64,000 bases of DNA from Sulfomarinibacter sp963741385 (GCA_963741385.1 CAVUHO010000010.1:124001-188000), one strand, 5' to 3'; counted from the stretch's first letter, positions 44,828 to 55,500 are shown. Notes: a model not told the origin generated them from the sequence alone. Made by a program: numbers and translations.

Positions 44828-46058
44828 CCTTCTGAGCCAGCGACACGAAGTGGGTCGCGGTCAGGAGCAGAAGGACCCGGGCGCCGACCGGAATCGTGCC
44901 TTCGATGCGGAGCTTGCGCAGCGCGGCCAGAGTGGCCGCGCTTTCGTAACTGCCGGCGATGCCGTGGCGCCCGAGGGTCCTGAAGGCGTCCCTGATCGAA
45001 CCCTCCGACACCGCGACCGCCGTCCCGCCGGAATCCTTGATGGTCGACAGGATGCCGTGGCCCATGATCGCACCGGGGACGTCGAGACCGTCGGCGATGG
45101 TCCCCTTCGACTTCACGGGTTCGACGTGATCGAGCCCACGCTTGAACGACTCGATCACCGGCGCGCAATTTTCCGACTGCACCGCCACCATCCTCGGCAA
45201 TTCATGCCGGGTGGGGTCGATCGAACCGAGGGCGGCGAGTTCCTGGATCGCCTTCCAGATGCCGACCAGACCGGTCCCGCCGCCGGTCGGATAGAGAATC
45301 CACTGCGGCAGCTTCTCGGGGCCGAAGTCCTCGACGATCTCGAGCCCCATCGTCTTCTTGCCCTCGAGACGGCCTGGCTCGAAAAAGGTCGAAAGGTCCA
45401 CCAGCCGCCCGCTCGCCAGGTCTTCGGCGTGCTTTTCGCGCATGATCCGGCCCGACTCTGCGATGTTCGAACCCGCAAAGTGGACCTCGGCGCCGAAGAA
45501 CTCGGCCTCGCGGTGGTAGATGCCTCCCTGATAGCCATCCGGCATGTAGACCTGACAGGCGGGGAGACGGAGCCGGGTCGAAAACATGGTCGCCGCCACC
45601 CCGGCGTTGCCCTGGGTCGGGAGACAGAACTGCTTGGCCCCGCAGGCGACACCCAGCGCCACACCGACGGATAGCCCACGATCCTTGAAACTCCCCGATG
45701 GGTTGCCACCCTCGTTTTTGAGATAGAGCTCGACGCCGTTTTCGCCACCCATCAGTTCATGGCGAACGGTGGGGGTGAGGCCGACATCGGGGGCATACCG
45801 CCACGGCAGTCCAAGGACCGGAAGCAGAGCGCCGTAGTGCCAAATACCGGGCCCCTTGCCCCATCCCCCTCTTTCGAGCCGCTGAGAGACCGCGTTGAGG
45901 TCGTACACCACAACCAACGGCTTGCCGGGGGCAGGACAACAGGAGCACAGACCGATGGGTCGCTGAAACCCGTGTGGATCGAACTCCTGGGCAGTCACCG
46001 AACACACGATCCGGGAAATGTCGGGATTGAGGCGGATGCGGCCTTCCGGTTCACCCAT
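44820..46058 (-). CDS. thrC: Threonine synthase
   Basis: 412-residue PLP fold-type II enzyme: O-phosphohomoserine to threonine. The cofactor lysine is in NEGGNPSGSFKDRGLSVGVALG, and TQGNAGVAATMFSTRLRLPACQVYMPDG, YPTGGGTGLVGIWKA and SEGSIRDAF are typical. The N-terminal segment has a short Cys-rich stretch (GLCSCCPAPGKP) that may bind metal. Start 46058 is chosen from family alignment; the ribosome site is weak. It follows two unknown genes on the same strand. A TDH-like threonine-degrading enzyme is encoded at the window end, but is not linked. Confidence 0.88.
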   Translation of the reverse strand: MGEPEGRIRLNPDISRIVCSVTAQEFDPHGFQRPIGLCSCCPAPGKPLVVVYDLNAVSQRLERGGWGKGPGIWHYGALLPVLGLPWRYAPDVGLTPTVRHELMGGENGVELYLKNEGGNPSGSFKDRGLSVGVALGVACGAKQFCLPTQGNAGVAATMFSTRLRLPACQVYMPDGYQGGIYHREAEFFGAEVHFAGSNIAESGRIMREKHAEDLASGRLVDLSTFFEPGRLEGKKTMGLEIVEDFGPEKLPQWILYPTGGGTGLVGIWKAIQELAALGSIDPTRHELPRMVAVQSENCAPVIESFKRGLDHVEPVKSKGTIADGLDVPGAIMGHGILSTIKDSGGTAVAVSEGSIRDAFRTLGRHGIAGSYESAATLAALRKLRIEGTIPVGARVLLLLTATHFVSLAQKVT

Positions 46059-46120
46059 TTCGAAACCCCCGCTGGGTATTCTACCGCGCACGCGGGCGGG
46101 ACGCTCGGCGGACCTGTCGC

Positions 46121-46954
46121 TTACTTGAAATCGACGAGTTCGAAGGGGTTCGTGGCCCGGGAGTACGTCGCCTCGAGGCGGTCCCGATACGGCTCCATGC
46201 CGACGGCGAAATCCTCCGGAAGACCGGTCTGCCACGGCACCCGGCCAGGGTCCGCCTCCAACTCCGCAAGCTCCGCGATCACCGCCTGGAGCAGATCCGT
46301 CTGCTCGGGATCGGCCGCCAGCTCGCTCTCGAGGTTGCGCAGCATCGCCGTGATGTCGCGCCGCAGCCGCCATGTGATCTGCTCCGGTTCCATCCCGCCG
46401 TCGATGTGAAACTGCACCGACCCTGCGCTGTCAGGGGGCCGGTTCATGACGTCGTGCAACTCCGAATCGCCCGCCGGGTGGGCCAGCCACGCGTGATAGG
46501 AAAACCAGTAGATCCAGGTGTACTCGCCCATCCCCATCCCTGCATCCAGCAGCGCCTGATTGCGGGCGTTGGCGAATCCGAGGGCCAGCGGAGCGAGGCT
46601 CACACCCGCCCTGGCCACTCGAAGACCGGAGGCAGCCCCTCTGGCCTCCGCCGCGGATGCCAGGCCCGCCACCGCCGATGCGAGTTCGTCGCGCCTCTCG
46701 GTGATCGCATCCCGGACGACCAGAAAGACCTCCATGCGGTCAGCCGGAACGCCCGTCCCGGCGGGCGGCACGAAAGCGTGGATTGGACCGTACCGCTCGT
46801 CGAGCTCGCGTTGGACCCGACCGGCTTCCTCCACGACCACAGTGGTGTCCTTGACCCACCGATAACCCATGAAGCTCACTCCCGCGGCGAACACGATCAA
46901 CAGGAGACAGCCGATGCCGCAGCCGGTGAGGACTTTCGATGTGGTGCTTGCCAT
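46121..46954 (-). CDS. Unknown single-pass membrane protein
   Basis: 277 residues. One N-terminal membrane helix (about 9-30, LTGCGIGCLLLIVFAAGVSFMGYRWV) is followed by a long, mostly helical soluble region that would face the periplasm, including DAITERRDELASAVAGLASAAEARGAAS and a C-terminal acidic helix. No known domain is recognised. It starts ten bases after the small membrane protein upstream and precedes thrC by 62 bases, so it is in an operon with both. Confidence 0.75.
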   Translation of the reverse strand: MASTTSKVLTGCGIGCLLLIVFAAGVSFMGYRWVKDTTVVVEEAGRVQRELDERYGPIHAFVPPAGTGVPADRMEVFLVVRDAITERRDELASAVAGLASAAEARGAASGLRVARAGVSLAPLALGFANARNQALLDAGMGMGEYTWIYWFSYHAWLAHPAGDSELHDVMNRPPDSAGSVQFHIDGGMEPEQITWRLRRDITAMLRNLESELAADPEQTDLLQAVIAELAELEADPGRVPWQTGLPEDFAVGMEPYRDRLEATYSRATNPFELVDFK

Positions 46955-46964
46955 TTCCCGGCCC

Positions 46965-47324
46965 TCAGCCTTCGGAACGGAACTCGGGCTCGGCGAGGAT
47001 CGTGAAGATCACAGCCGCGATGCCGAGGGGGAATAACCCGAAGACCGCTGCGATGGAGCCTGCCAGGGCCAGGCCCCACCGTCGACGGTTGAATGCCGCG
47101 ATCCCTCCGAAGATGGCGAGCAGCCCGCCAAGGAAGCAGAGAATGGCCAGCGGTAGGAACAGGGCCAAGGGAATAATCGCCAGGGGTTTCAGCTCGGGCG
47201 AGGAAAGAGACCAAAGAACACCGCTGCCCACCAACGCCAGGACCAGAAGCGGGATCCCGCCGACCAGCCCCGATATCCCTGCGGCCACATCGAGAACTCC
47301 GGCCACCGTCGCTTTTTGTGCCAT
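46965..47324 (-). CDS. Small four-helix membrane protein, unknown
   Basis: 119 residues with about four hydrophobic helices (VLDVAAGISGLVGGIPLLVLALVG; LAIIPLALFLPLAILCFLGGLLAIFGGIAAF; WGLALAGSIAAVFGLFPLGIAAVIFTIL). The pattern resembles DUF4064/DUF4190-type small membrane proteins. AAGGA precedes ATG 47324. It is the first gene of the set that ends with thrC and is divergent from the MATE exporter. Function unknown. Confidence 0.75.
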   Translation of the reverse strand: MAQKATVAGVLDVAAGISGLVGGIPLLVLALVGSGVLWSLSSPELKPLAIIPLALFLPLAILCFLGGLLAIFGGIAAFNRRRWGLALAGSIAAVFGLFPLGIAAVIFTILAEPEFRSEG

Positions 47325-47584
47325 TGCGCATCCTTCCCTGGCGAGCATCGCCCTACCCCACACTACGCACATTGTCGCGGACTTGTTCCCGATCCGCCAC
47401 CGCCCCCAACCTGCCGGTACATCGCACATCCATTTCAAACCGTCCCAAATCGCCGACGACTCTGAGAATGGACTGAAACCCACCTACGAGCCCACTCGGT
47501 CTTTGGGTCCGAAGCCGGGCGGGCCTTGGCCCACCTTCAGTCTCGCCACTGGCGAACAGACCGCAATGGCGTAAGGTGAGGATC

Positions 47585-49018
47585 ATGACGAGGGAACAAC
47601 CAGCTCCCGCACAGAAAGAGGTCGGGATTTCGGATCTCGGTGCATGGGCGACGGTGAAGTTGGCCCTGACCGGCAAGGAGCTCGACTTCACCTCGGGACC
47701 GATCGGACGCGCCATCATTCTGCTTGCTATCCCCATGGTGCTCGAGATGGTCATGGAGTCGGTCTTCGCACTCACCGATGCGTTCTTCGTCTCCCGGCTC
47801 GGTACAGATGCAGTTGCCACCGTGGGCCTGACCGAGGCCATGATCTCCGTGCTTTTCGCGATCGCAGCCGGGACCGGGATGGCGACCACGGCGATGGTGG
47901 CGCGACGCATCGGCGAGCGCGATTCCCGTGGCGCCGGGGTCGCCGCAGCGCAGTCGATCGTCCTCGGTGTGGGGCTGACTCTCGTCGTGGCGGTGCCCGG
48001 GGTGGTGTTCTCCGAACGGCTCCTCTCACTCATGGGCGGCAGTCCGGAACTGGTGGCGTCAGGCCGCGGCTACGCTCAGGTGCTGTTCGGAGGATCGGCG
48101 ACCATCATGCTGATCTTCCTCTTGAACGCCGTCTTCCGGGGCGCCGGAGACGCCGCCATCGCCATGCGTGTGTTGTGGATCGCCAATCTCTGCAACATGG
48201 TTCTCGACCCCTGTCTGATCTTCGGTATCGGCCCTTTTCCGGAACTCGGAGTCACCGGCGCCGCGGTGGCAACGACTCTGGGCAGGGGCGCGGGGGTGGC
48301 GATTCAGTTGTGGGTCCTGTTTCGAGGCAGCAGCCGCATCCGGATCACCGTGCGGGATCTCCTCCCCAACCTTCACGTTCTCGTGCGACTCTTCCGCCTG
48401 TCGGTGGGCGGCATTCTGCAATTTCTCATCGGCACCTCCAGTTGGGTGGTTCTGGTGTGGATCGTCGGTGGATTCGGCTCTGCCGCTGTCGCCGGCTACA
48501 CCCTGGCCATCCGCCTCATCGTTTTCGCAATCCTGCCCTCCTGGGGTCTTTCCAACGCCGCAGCGACCCTGGTCGGTCAGAACCTCGGCGCCGGTCACCC
48601 CGAGCGCGCTCAGATTTCGGTGTGGCGAGCCGGTCTTTACAACATGGTTTTCCTTCTCGGAACCGCCGTCGTGTTCATCGCCGCGTCGGGGCCGCTGATC
48701 CGGATGTTTTCGAACGATCCCGCGGTCGTCGCATTCGGCGTTTCGTGTCTGGTGTGGGTTTCAATCGGCTACCCCTTCTACGCGTGGGGGATGGTCATGG
48801 TGCAGGCGTTCAACGGCGCCGGCGACACCTACACGCCGACCGTGATCAACTTCTTCTGTTATTGGCTTTTTCAGCTCCCGCTGGCCTATGTTCTGGCCCA
48901 CATCGCCGGCATGGGCCCCACCGGGGTGTTCGCCGCCATCACCATCGCCGAATCGCTCATCGCCGTGGTCGGCATCTTGGTCTTTCGACGCGGACGGTGG
49001 AAGACGCGGGTGGTGTGA
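47585..49018 (+). CDS. MATE-family efflux transporter
   Basis: 477 residues, 12 membrane helices in two homologous halves. GPIGRAIILLAIPMVLEMVMESVFALTDAFFVSRLG is the family start; GNDPAVVAFG-like FSNDPAVVAFGVSCLVWVS lies in the second half. MATE proteins export cationic drugs or metabolites with Na+ or H+. ATG 47585 has GGTGAGG close upstream. The short heptad array of CATGGGC/CTTGAGC type follows its stop codon. The TetR-type regulator downstream more likely controls the RND set than this gene. Confidence 0.9.
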   Translation: MTREQPAPAQKEVGISDLGAWATVKLALTGKELDFTSGPIGRAIILLAIPMVLEMVMESVFALTDAFFVSRLGTDAVATVGLTEAMISVLFAIAAGTGMATTAMVARRIGERDSRGAGVAAAQSIVLGVGLTLVVAVPGVVFSERLLSLMGGSPELVASGRGYAQVLFGGSATIMLIFLLNAVFRGAGDAAIAMRVLWIANLCNMVLDPCLIFGIGPFPELGVTGAAVATTLGRGAGVAIQLWVLFRGSSRIRITVRDLLPNLHVLVRLFRLSVGGILQFLIGTSSWVVLVWIVGGFGSAAVAGYTLAIRLIVFAILPSWGLSNAAATLVGQNLGAGHPERAQISVWRAGLYNMVFLLGTAVVFIAASGPLIRMFSNDPAVVAFGVSCLVWVSIGYPFYAWGMVMVQAFNGAGDTYTPTVINFFCYWLFQLPLAYVLAHIAGMGPTGVFAAITIAESLIAVVGILVFRRGRWKTRVV

Positions 49019-49027
49019 TCCGGAGAC

Positions 49028-49069
49028 CCTGGGCCATGGGCTGTGGGCCTTGAGCTATGGGCCTTGAGT
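49028..49069. repeat. 7-bp periodic array (CATGGGC / CTTGAGC words)
   Basis: Six units in register: CCTGGGC, CATGGGC, TGTGGGC, CTTGAGC, TATGGGC, CTTGAGT. The words are unlike the AT-rich heptads but the period is again exactly 7. Confidence 0.7.
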
Positions 49070-49195
49070 TCCGGGGTGGGGCGGGCGCCTCGAACATCAT
49101 CGAGGTCAGGGGCAATGTTCTGGTGGATTCGAGCCCTCGAGACTCAGAGTCAATAGTCGCGCAGGGCGGCCTGCCCGCCGACCGGCAGGCAGGCC

Positions 49196-49256
49196 TTGAC
49201 ATCAACCGCTGCCCGGCTTACCTTGTCGCCTCGTCCGACCGACTGGTCAGTCAGAT
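49196..49256 (+). promoter_or_regulatory. Promoter and operator of the tetR/efflux operon
   Basis: TTGACA at 49196-49201, 17-bp spacer, TACCTT as -10 (49219-49224). Downstream, GACCGACTGGTCAGTCAG (about 49237-49254) is a partial palindrome of the TetR-operator kind. Autoregulation by the adjacent TetR is likely. Confidence 0.5.
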
Positions 49257-49270
49257 TTTAGGAGCATCGC

Positions 49271-49886
49271 GTGTTTAACCACAACAACGGACCGTGGCGA
49301 CAAACGACCCCGTCTGGTCCGGGCGGCCACCGTCGTTTTTGCCGAGAAGGGCTATGCGTCGACCCGCGTCGCCGACATCGCCGAGCGCGCCGGGATTGGC
49401 AAGGGCACCGTCTACGAGTACTTCTCGTCGAAGAAGGAGCTCCTGTTCGCGGTGTTCGAGTCCATCAACCAGGACGTCACCACGCGCATGAACGCGGTGC
49501 TCGACGACGACAAACCGACCCAGGAGCAGCTCTTCAACCTCCTTCGCCTCGGCGCCGAGGTCGTAGCGGAGCAGGTCGAGCTGCAGCCGGTGGTCCTCGA
49601 CTTCTGGGCCGCCTCTCGTGGCGGTGGGTTCGAGGACGCGTATCGCGAGGCCGTCGTTGCAAGTTACACCCTGTATCGTAAGCTGATCGCGGATTTCATC
49701 CGCGCCGGTCAACGGCGGGGGCAGTTTCGCAGCGACGCCAACGCCGACGCGCTGGCCTCCGTGGTGGTCGCCACGGTCGACGGTCTCGGCATCCAGCTCT
49801 ACTTCGATCGCTCGCTGGACCCGAGACAGATCACCGAGGTGTTCGCCCATCTCCTGTATGAAAACCTGACCATGGAGTCTTCATGA
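49271..49886 (+). CDS. TetR/AcrR-family regulator, apparent 5' frameshift
   Basis: About 200 residues. The helix-turn-helix is intact: RAATVVFAEKGYASTRVADI, then AERAGIGKGTVYEYFSSKKELL, with a typical ligand domain to 49886. That frame has no ATG, GTG or TTG start before the HTH. The only start with a ribosome site is GTG 49271 (GGAGC upstream), which is one frame away; one extra base between about 49288 and 49300 would explain it. Real inactivation would leave the downstream tolC-MFP-RND genes constitutive. The gene lies 56 bases before the tolC-type gene and is its probable repressor. Confidence 0.8.
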
Positions 49887-49942
49887 AAGACCTCAAACCG
49901 GATCGAGCCACCCACGTACAAGGAATTCAACGGAGGGTGCCA

Positions 49943-51286
49943 ATGGGACTGAAGACCGCGCGAGCTGCTCTCGCGATGTTGTTGTGCTGCACCGCGTTCG
50001 GACCACGCCTCGCGGGTGCCGGGGAGCTTCAGAACGCGACCTTGAAGGACCTGGTCCTCCAGGCCATCGCGACCCACGAGGTCGTGCAGCGGGCAAACAG
50101 CCAGATCCGGCGTTCGGATGCCGACATCAAGCTGGTGTCCTCCGCCCTCTTGCCGCGACTCAACCTCAACGGCGCCTACAGCTTTTACGCCGACGAGCAG
50201 ATCATCGAGCTGTCGGATACCGAGAGCTTCGTGATCCGGCCGAGCCAGGACTGGAGCGCCAGCGTCGATCTTCGCCAGACCCTGTTCTCGGGCCTCCGCG
50301 ACTGGCGCGCCCGCGACATCGCCAGACTGCGCCGCGACATCGCGGACCTCGACCGGTCCATCACCATCAGCGACCTCACGCTCCAGGTGGCGGCCGCCTT
50401 CTACGACGCGCTGGCCCTCGCCCAGTGGGTCCAGGTGCGCCAGACGGTCCTCGAGGAGAACCAGAATCAGCTCAAGGTGGCCGAGCGGCGCTACGAGGTC
50501 GGCGAAACGGCGATCGCCGACGTCGCCAGGTGGCGTGCCCAGGTGGCGGCCGCCAGGCAGGCGCTGGTGGTGGCCCAAGGCGAAGCCAAGCTTTCGCACG
50601 ACAGACTGCGGCGGCTGGTCGGACTCGACGAGCTCGGCGAGCTGGCCTCCCCCGGGCCCATCCCCGTCCCCTCCATCAACGAGGAAACCCTGTTAAACCA
50701 GGCCTTTGACCAGCGGCTGGAGATGAAAACGCTCCTCAACCAGTTCGCGGCCGCCGGTCTCTGGGTCAAGGTCGAAAAAGGGTCGTGGTACCCCGAACTC
50801 GAAGCCGTGGGCCAGTACTTCCAGCAGAAGGCCGGTTTCCCGGCGAACAACTGGATGTCGTTGTCGCTGGTCCTCAAGGTCCCGATCTACGACGGTGGGC
50901 TGACCAGGGCGCGGGTCGCCAGGGCCAAAGAGGACGTGATCGAGGTCCAGCTTCTGGCTCAGACCGTCCGCCGCACGATCGCCGATCAGGTGGACTCCGG
51001 CTACCTCGGCTACGAGGCGGCCAGTGCGGCCCTCGACGCCGCGGGCGAGCGAACCGAGGCCTCGCGTCTGGCCTACCGCCAGGTCGAACGGGCGTACCGG
51101 GTCGGAGAAGCCTCGACAACCGACCTTCTGTCGGCGACCACCGAAGCCACCGACGCCGAGACCTCCCAGATCGTGGCCCGCGCCCAGCGCGCGTACCAGG
51201 CGATTTTTCTCCGCTACGCGGTGGGAATGCCGCCGCTGCCCGATCTCGACTTCCCCCAGATGAGCGATGCGGACCCAATGGAGTGA
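49943..51286 (+). CDS. TolC-family outer-membrane efflux protein
   Basis: 447 residues with signal peptide (about 1-26, ending LAGAG). Two OEP repeats are seen: SALLPRLNLNGAYSFYADEQ... and the second ending in ERAYRVGEASTTDLLSATTEATDAETSQIVARAQRAYQAIFLRYAVG, typical of long alpha-helical TolC barrels. It forms the outer-membrane duct for the RND pump. I chose ATG 49943 (GGAGGGTG upstream) over 49883, since the signal peptide then starts properly. First structural gene of a tolC-MFP-RND operon, five bases before the MFP. Confidence 0.92.
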   Translation: MGLKTARAALAMLLCCTAFGPRLAGAGELQNATLKDLVLQAIATHEVVQRANSQIRRSDADIKLVSSALLPRLNLNGAYSFYADEQIIELSDTESFVIRPSQDWSASVDLRQTLFSGLRDWRARDIARLRRDIADLDRSITISDLTLQVAAAFYDALALAQWVQVRQTVLEENQNQLKVAERRYEVGETAIADVARWRAQVAAARQALVVAQGEAKLSHDRLRRLVGLDELGELASPGPIPVPSINEETLLNQAFDQRLEMKTLLNQFAAAGLWVKVEKGSWYPELEAVGQYFQQKAGFPANNWMSLSLVLKVPIYDGGLTRARVARAKEDVIEVQLLAQTVRRTIADQVDSGYLGYEAASAALDAAGERTEASRLAYRQVERAYRVGEASTTDLLSATTEATDAETSQIVARAQRAYQAIFLRYAVGMPPLPDLDFPQMSDADPME

Positions 51287-51290
51287 TGTC

Positions 51291-52388
51291 ATGAAAAGCC
51301 TGCTTCGACGTTTCCAGATCATTTTTCTTCTCACGTTTACCGCCGGCGCTCTCATCGGATGCCACGGTGGCGAAACCGACGACCGGGCTACCGCTGAGAG
51401 GGTTGTCGAACGGGCGCTCGCGCCGCGCGAGGTGAGGCTCGTTCTACCCGAGGTGCGGAACGAGAACCCCGGCGTCCAGCTGGTGGGTGAGATCCGCGCC
51501 TTCGACACCGTCACCATCTCGTCCGAGATCGCCGGCAAGGTCGACAAGGTGCTGGCAGAGGTGGGGGATCGCGTCGCGGCCGGCACCCCCCTCGCGGAGG
51601 TCGACCGCGAGACGTTCCACATCTACCTCCAGCAGGCCGAGGCGAACCTCGCGGCCGCCAACGCCAATCTCGCGCTGGCCGCCAAGGAACTCGACCGCAA
51701 ACGGGATCTGCGCTCGGACGAGACCATCTCGCAGGCGGCCCTCGACCAGGCGATGGCGGCCCACGACCTGGCGACCGCCCAAGTTGCGGCCGCCGGGGCC
51801 GCTCTCGGTCTCGCACAGCGCAACTACGATCGCAGCGTGATCAGGGCGCCCGCAGCCGGCGCCATCACCCAACGCTATGTGGTCGCCGGCCAGTGGGCCG
51901 AGGTCGGCGTCGGTCTGTTCGAGGAGGCCATCGGCGACAAGGTCAAAGTGTCGGCGCGGGTCCCAGCCGCATGGGCGCCAAAACTCGCAGCCCTCGAGAA
52001 TTTCACCTTTTCCATTGGCGTCAATGGCCCGGTCCACACCGCCAAAATCTACAGCATGCAACCGGTGGTGGAGGAGGCCAGCCGCTCCTTCGAGATCGTC
52101 GGCACTGCGGTCAACGACGGCAGCATGAAGCCGGGGATGTTCGCCAACGTGACCCTCGAGTCACCGACCGTCGAGCAATCGTTGTGGCTGCCGGCAGCAG
52201 CCGTGGCGACCTCCGATCTCCCGCAGGTACTCACGGTCGAGAACGACGCGGTCGCCTTTCAGCAGGTTCAAATCGGACGCCGGGTCGACGGAATGATCGA
52301 GATCGTCGACGGGCTATCCCCCGATGAGGCGGTCATCGCCGACGTCTCCGGCCTCTCCCGCAGCATCCCCGTCACGGTCGTCGAGTAG
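51291..52388 (+). CDS. RND periplasmic adaptor (MFP) lipoprotein
   Basis: 365 residues with a lipobox (TAGALIGC, C24), so probably anchored to the inner membrane by lipid. Barrel-sandwich halves flank a helical hairpin: SSEIAGKVDKVLAEVGDRVAAGTPLAEVD, QAEANLAAANANLALAAKELDRKR..., and RSVIRAPAAGAITQRYVVAGQWAEVGVGLFEEA. It bridges the RND pump and TolC-like duct. It follows the tolC-type gene by four bases and precedes the RND gene by 142 bases that contain a heptad array. Confidence 0.93.
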   Translation: MKSLLRRFQIIFLLTFTAGALIGCHGGETDDRATAERVVERALAPREVRLVLPEVRNENPGVQLVGEIRAFDTVTISSEIAGKVDKVLAEVGDRVAAGTPLAEVDRETFHIYLQQAEANLAAANANLALAAKELDRKRDLRSDETISQAALDQAMAAHDLATAQVAAAGAALGLAQRNYDRSVIRAPAAGAITQRYVVAGQWAEVGVGLFEEAIGDKVKVSARVPAAWAPKLAALENFTFSIGVNGPVHTAKIYSMQPVVEEASRSFEIVGTAVNDGSMKPGMFANVTLESPTVEQSLWLPAAAVATSDLPQVLTVENDAVAFQQVQIGRRVDGMIEIVDGLSPDEAVIADVSGLSRSIPVTVVE

Positions 52389-52490
52389 TCGCGGCTCAAC
52401 CGATGAGAGAAATCTCGATTCCAGAGCCCGGATTATTTTGCAGATGCGTTGGGAAAGATGCATTTCGCGATCGGGTCCTCGCGTCCATTG

Positions 52491-52518
52491 AGAATTCAAA
52501 ATTCAAAATTCAAAATTA
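52491..52518. repeat. Heptad array (ATTTTGA word) just upstream of the RND gene
   Basis: Four TTCAAAA units ending 12 bases before the ATG of the RND pump, inside the operon. The AT-rich array replaces a normal leader, since there is no good Shine-Dalgarno. Confidence 0.85.
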
Positions 52519-52530
52519 CATGCGAATGGA

Positions 52531-55500
52531 ATGAGCATGAATCTATATGACATCGCAATCCGCCGCCCGGTCTTCACCGTCATGATGATGGTGGCGCTGG
52601 TGGTGTTCGGTTTTCTCGGCTACCAGACCCTGCCCATCAACCTCCTGCCATCCATCGACTTCCCGATGGTCACGGTGATCACCCTGCTGCCCGGCGCATC
52701 TCCCGAGGTGATGGAGTCCGACGTCACCGACGTCATCGAGTCGGCGGTCAACACCATCGAGGGCATCGACCAGATCACGTCGTACTCGGGGCAGGGGGTG
52801 TCGCAGGTGACGGTGATGTTCACCACCGAGCGCGACGTCGACATCGCCGCCCAGGACGTGCGCGACAAGGTCTCCGGCGCGGTGGGCCAGTTGCCGCTCG
52901 ACGCCGAGCCGCCGATCGTCCAGAAGTTCGACGTCAACACCCAGCCCATGTTGTGGATGGCGCTGGCCGGGCTCGACGCCCGCGAGTTGTCGGACTACGC
53001 GGACCAGGTCGTGAAGCCCCAGCTCCAATCGGTGCCCGGCGTCGGCAACGTGCTGGTCCCCGGTTTCCGCGAGCCCATGATCCGGATCTGGATCGACCGC
53101 GACAAGCTCGCCGCCCACCGGCTGGTGGTCAACGACGTCATCATGGCGCTGAACCGCGAAAACCTCGAGCTGCCTGGCGGCTTTATCGAGGGTCCGCTGA
53201 CCGAGCTCGCGGTGCGAAACCTCGGTCTCTTCGAGACGGTTGAGGACTTCGACAACCTCATCATCACCATCGTCGACGGCCGTCCGATCCGGCTTTCCGA
53301 CGTCGGCTTTACCCAGCTCGGCGTCGCCGACGAACGTGGGATGGCGCGCTACAACCTGACCCCGACCCTCGGTCTCGGTATCGCCCCCCGCGCCGGCGCC
53401 AACCTGGTGGATGTCAACCGCGCCGCCCGCAAGCGGATGGACGAGCTTGCCAAGGACTTCCCGCCGGGGCTCTTCTACGACGTCGCCTTTGACGGCGCCG
53501 AGTATGTCGAGAAGTCGATCGAAAACGTCCAGGTGGACATCGTCTACGGCGCCGCGTTGGCGATCCTGGTGGTGTTCGTCTTTCTCCGGTCGTGGCGCTC
53601 GACCTTTATCGTCTCGCTCGCCATCCCGACCTCGCTGATAGCCACCTTCGGCTTCATGCGGCTCTTCGGTTTCTCGCTCAACAACCTCACCACCCTGGCC
53701 CTCGCCCTCTCGGTGGGGGTGGTGATCGACGACGCCATCGTCGTGCTCGAGAACGTCTTCCGCCACCAGGAGGAGGGCGAGGACCCGTTCACCGCCGCTC
53801 ACCGCGGCACCAAGGAGATCGCGCTCGCGGCCATGGCCGCCACCTTCTCCATCGCCGCGGTGTTTATCCCGGTGGCCTACATGCAGGGAATGATCGGCCA
53901 GTTCCTCTTCGAGTTCGGCATCTCGGTGGCCGCCGCAGTCCTCATCTCACTGTTTGTCGCCCTGACCCTGACCCCCATGCTGTGCTCGCGCATCCTCAGG
54001 GTAAAACCCAAGCACGGCAGGCTGTATGACATCCTCGAGGGCGGCTTCGACCGGCTCGAGGCTGCCTACGCCCGCGCCCTCGACTGGGTCTTGCGCCACA
54101 AGATGACCACTCTCATCGCGTCGGCTCTGATTGTTTTCGCGAGTCTCGCATTGACGCCGTTTATCGGCGCCGAATTTGCCCCCGCCGAGGACATGTCGGC
54201 ATTCATGATCACAGCCGAGGCGCCGGTGGGTATCTCGCTCGCGGCCATGGACCGCAAGATGCAGGAAATGGAACGCATCGTGCTCTCGCAGCCCGAAATC
54301 CGCTCCGGCTTTGCAGCCCTCGACATCGAGGAGCGGGGCAGGGTCAACTCGGGGATCATGTTCATGCGGATGTTCAAGCCCGACCAGCGTGAGACCACTC
54401 AGGCCGAGGTGGTCAAGCGGCTGCGCGGTGAACTCGCGCAGATCGAGGGGTTGCAGGCGTCGGTCATCGAGTTCAGTTTCTACAACGTGGGCGGCGAGGG
54501 CGGCGAGAAGGACCTCGCCTTCTCGATCCGTGGTCCCAGTCTGGACGAGCTCGACCGCATCGGGCGGCGCGTCATCGAGCGCCTCTCCGCCGAACCCGGT
54601 TTTGTCGACCTCGACACCAACCTCGACCTCGAACAACCACAGCTCTTCGTCACCGTCGATCGCGAACGGGCGGCCGACCTCGGTCTCGACGCCGCCACCA
54701 TCTTCGAAACCGTCTACGCCCTGATCGCTGGCCGCAAGGTCGGCTCCTTCACCGACGAAGGAAAACGGTATGACGTCCGCATCAAGGTCCGCCCGTCGCA
54801 GGCCAGGACCCCCGAGGACATCGGTCGGCTCGAGGTCCGGACCCTGACCGGTCAGATGGTGCGGCTCGACTCGGTCGTCAAGATCTCCTACGGCGTCGGA
54901 CCCATCAACATCAACCGCACCGACCGCGAACGCTCGGTTCTGCTGTCCGCCAACCTCGATGGGGTGCCGCTCAACCGCGCCCTCGAGACCTGCAAGCGCA
55001 TCTTCGCCGAGGAGTTGCCCGAGGGCTACCACGCCGAGGCCACCGGTCAGGCCGAGGAGTTCGCCTCGTCGATGAATTCGCTGCTTTTTGCGATCGGTCT
55101 CGCCATCCTCATCGTCTACATGCTGCTGGCGAGCCAGTTCGACTCGCTGCTCCACCCCTTCACCATCATGTTCGCTCTGCCGCCGGCCCTGGTGGGGGCG
55201 CTGCTCGCGCTGTTTGTCACCGGCAACACCATCAACATCATGTCGGTGATCGGCATCATCCTGCTGTTCGGGTTGGTGACCAAGAACTCGATCCTGCTGG
55301 TCGACCTGACCATTCAGAAACAGGAGAGTGGTCTCGACCGCGAAGCGGCCCTGCGCGAGGCGTGTCCGATCCGGTTGCGGCCGATCCTGATGACCGCCGT
55401 GTCGATGATTTTCGGCGTGCTGCCGGTCGCGCTCGCCATCGGCGAGGGCGGCGAGGCGCGCGCCCCCATGGCGGTGGCGACGGCGGGCGGTATGACCACC

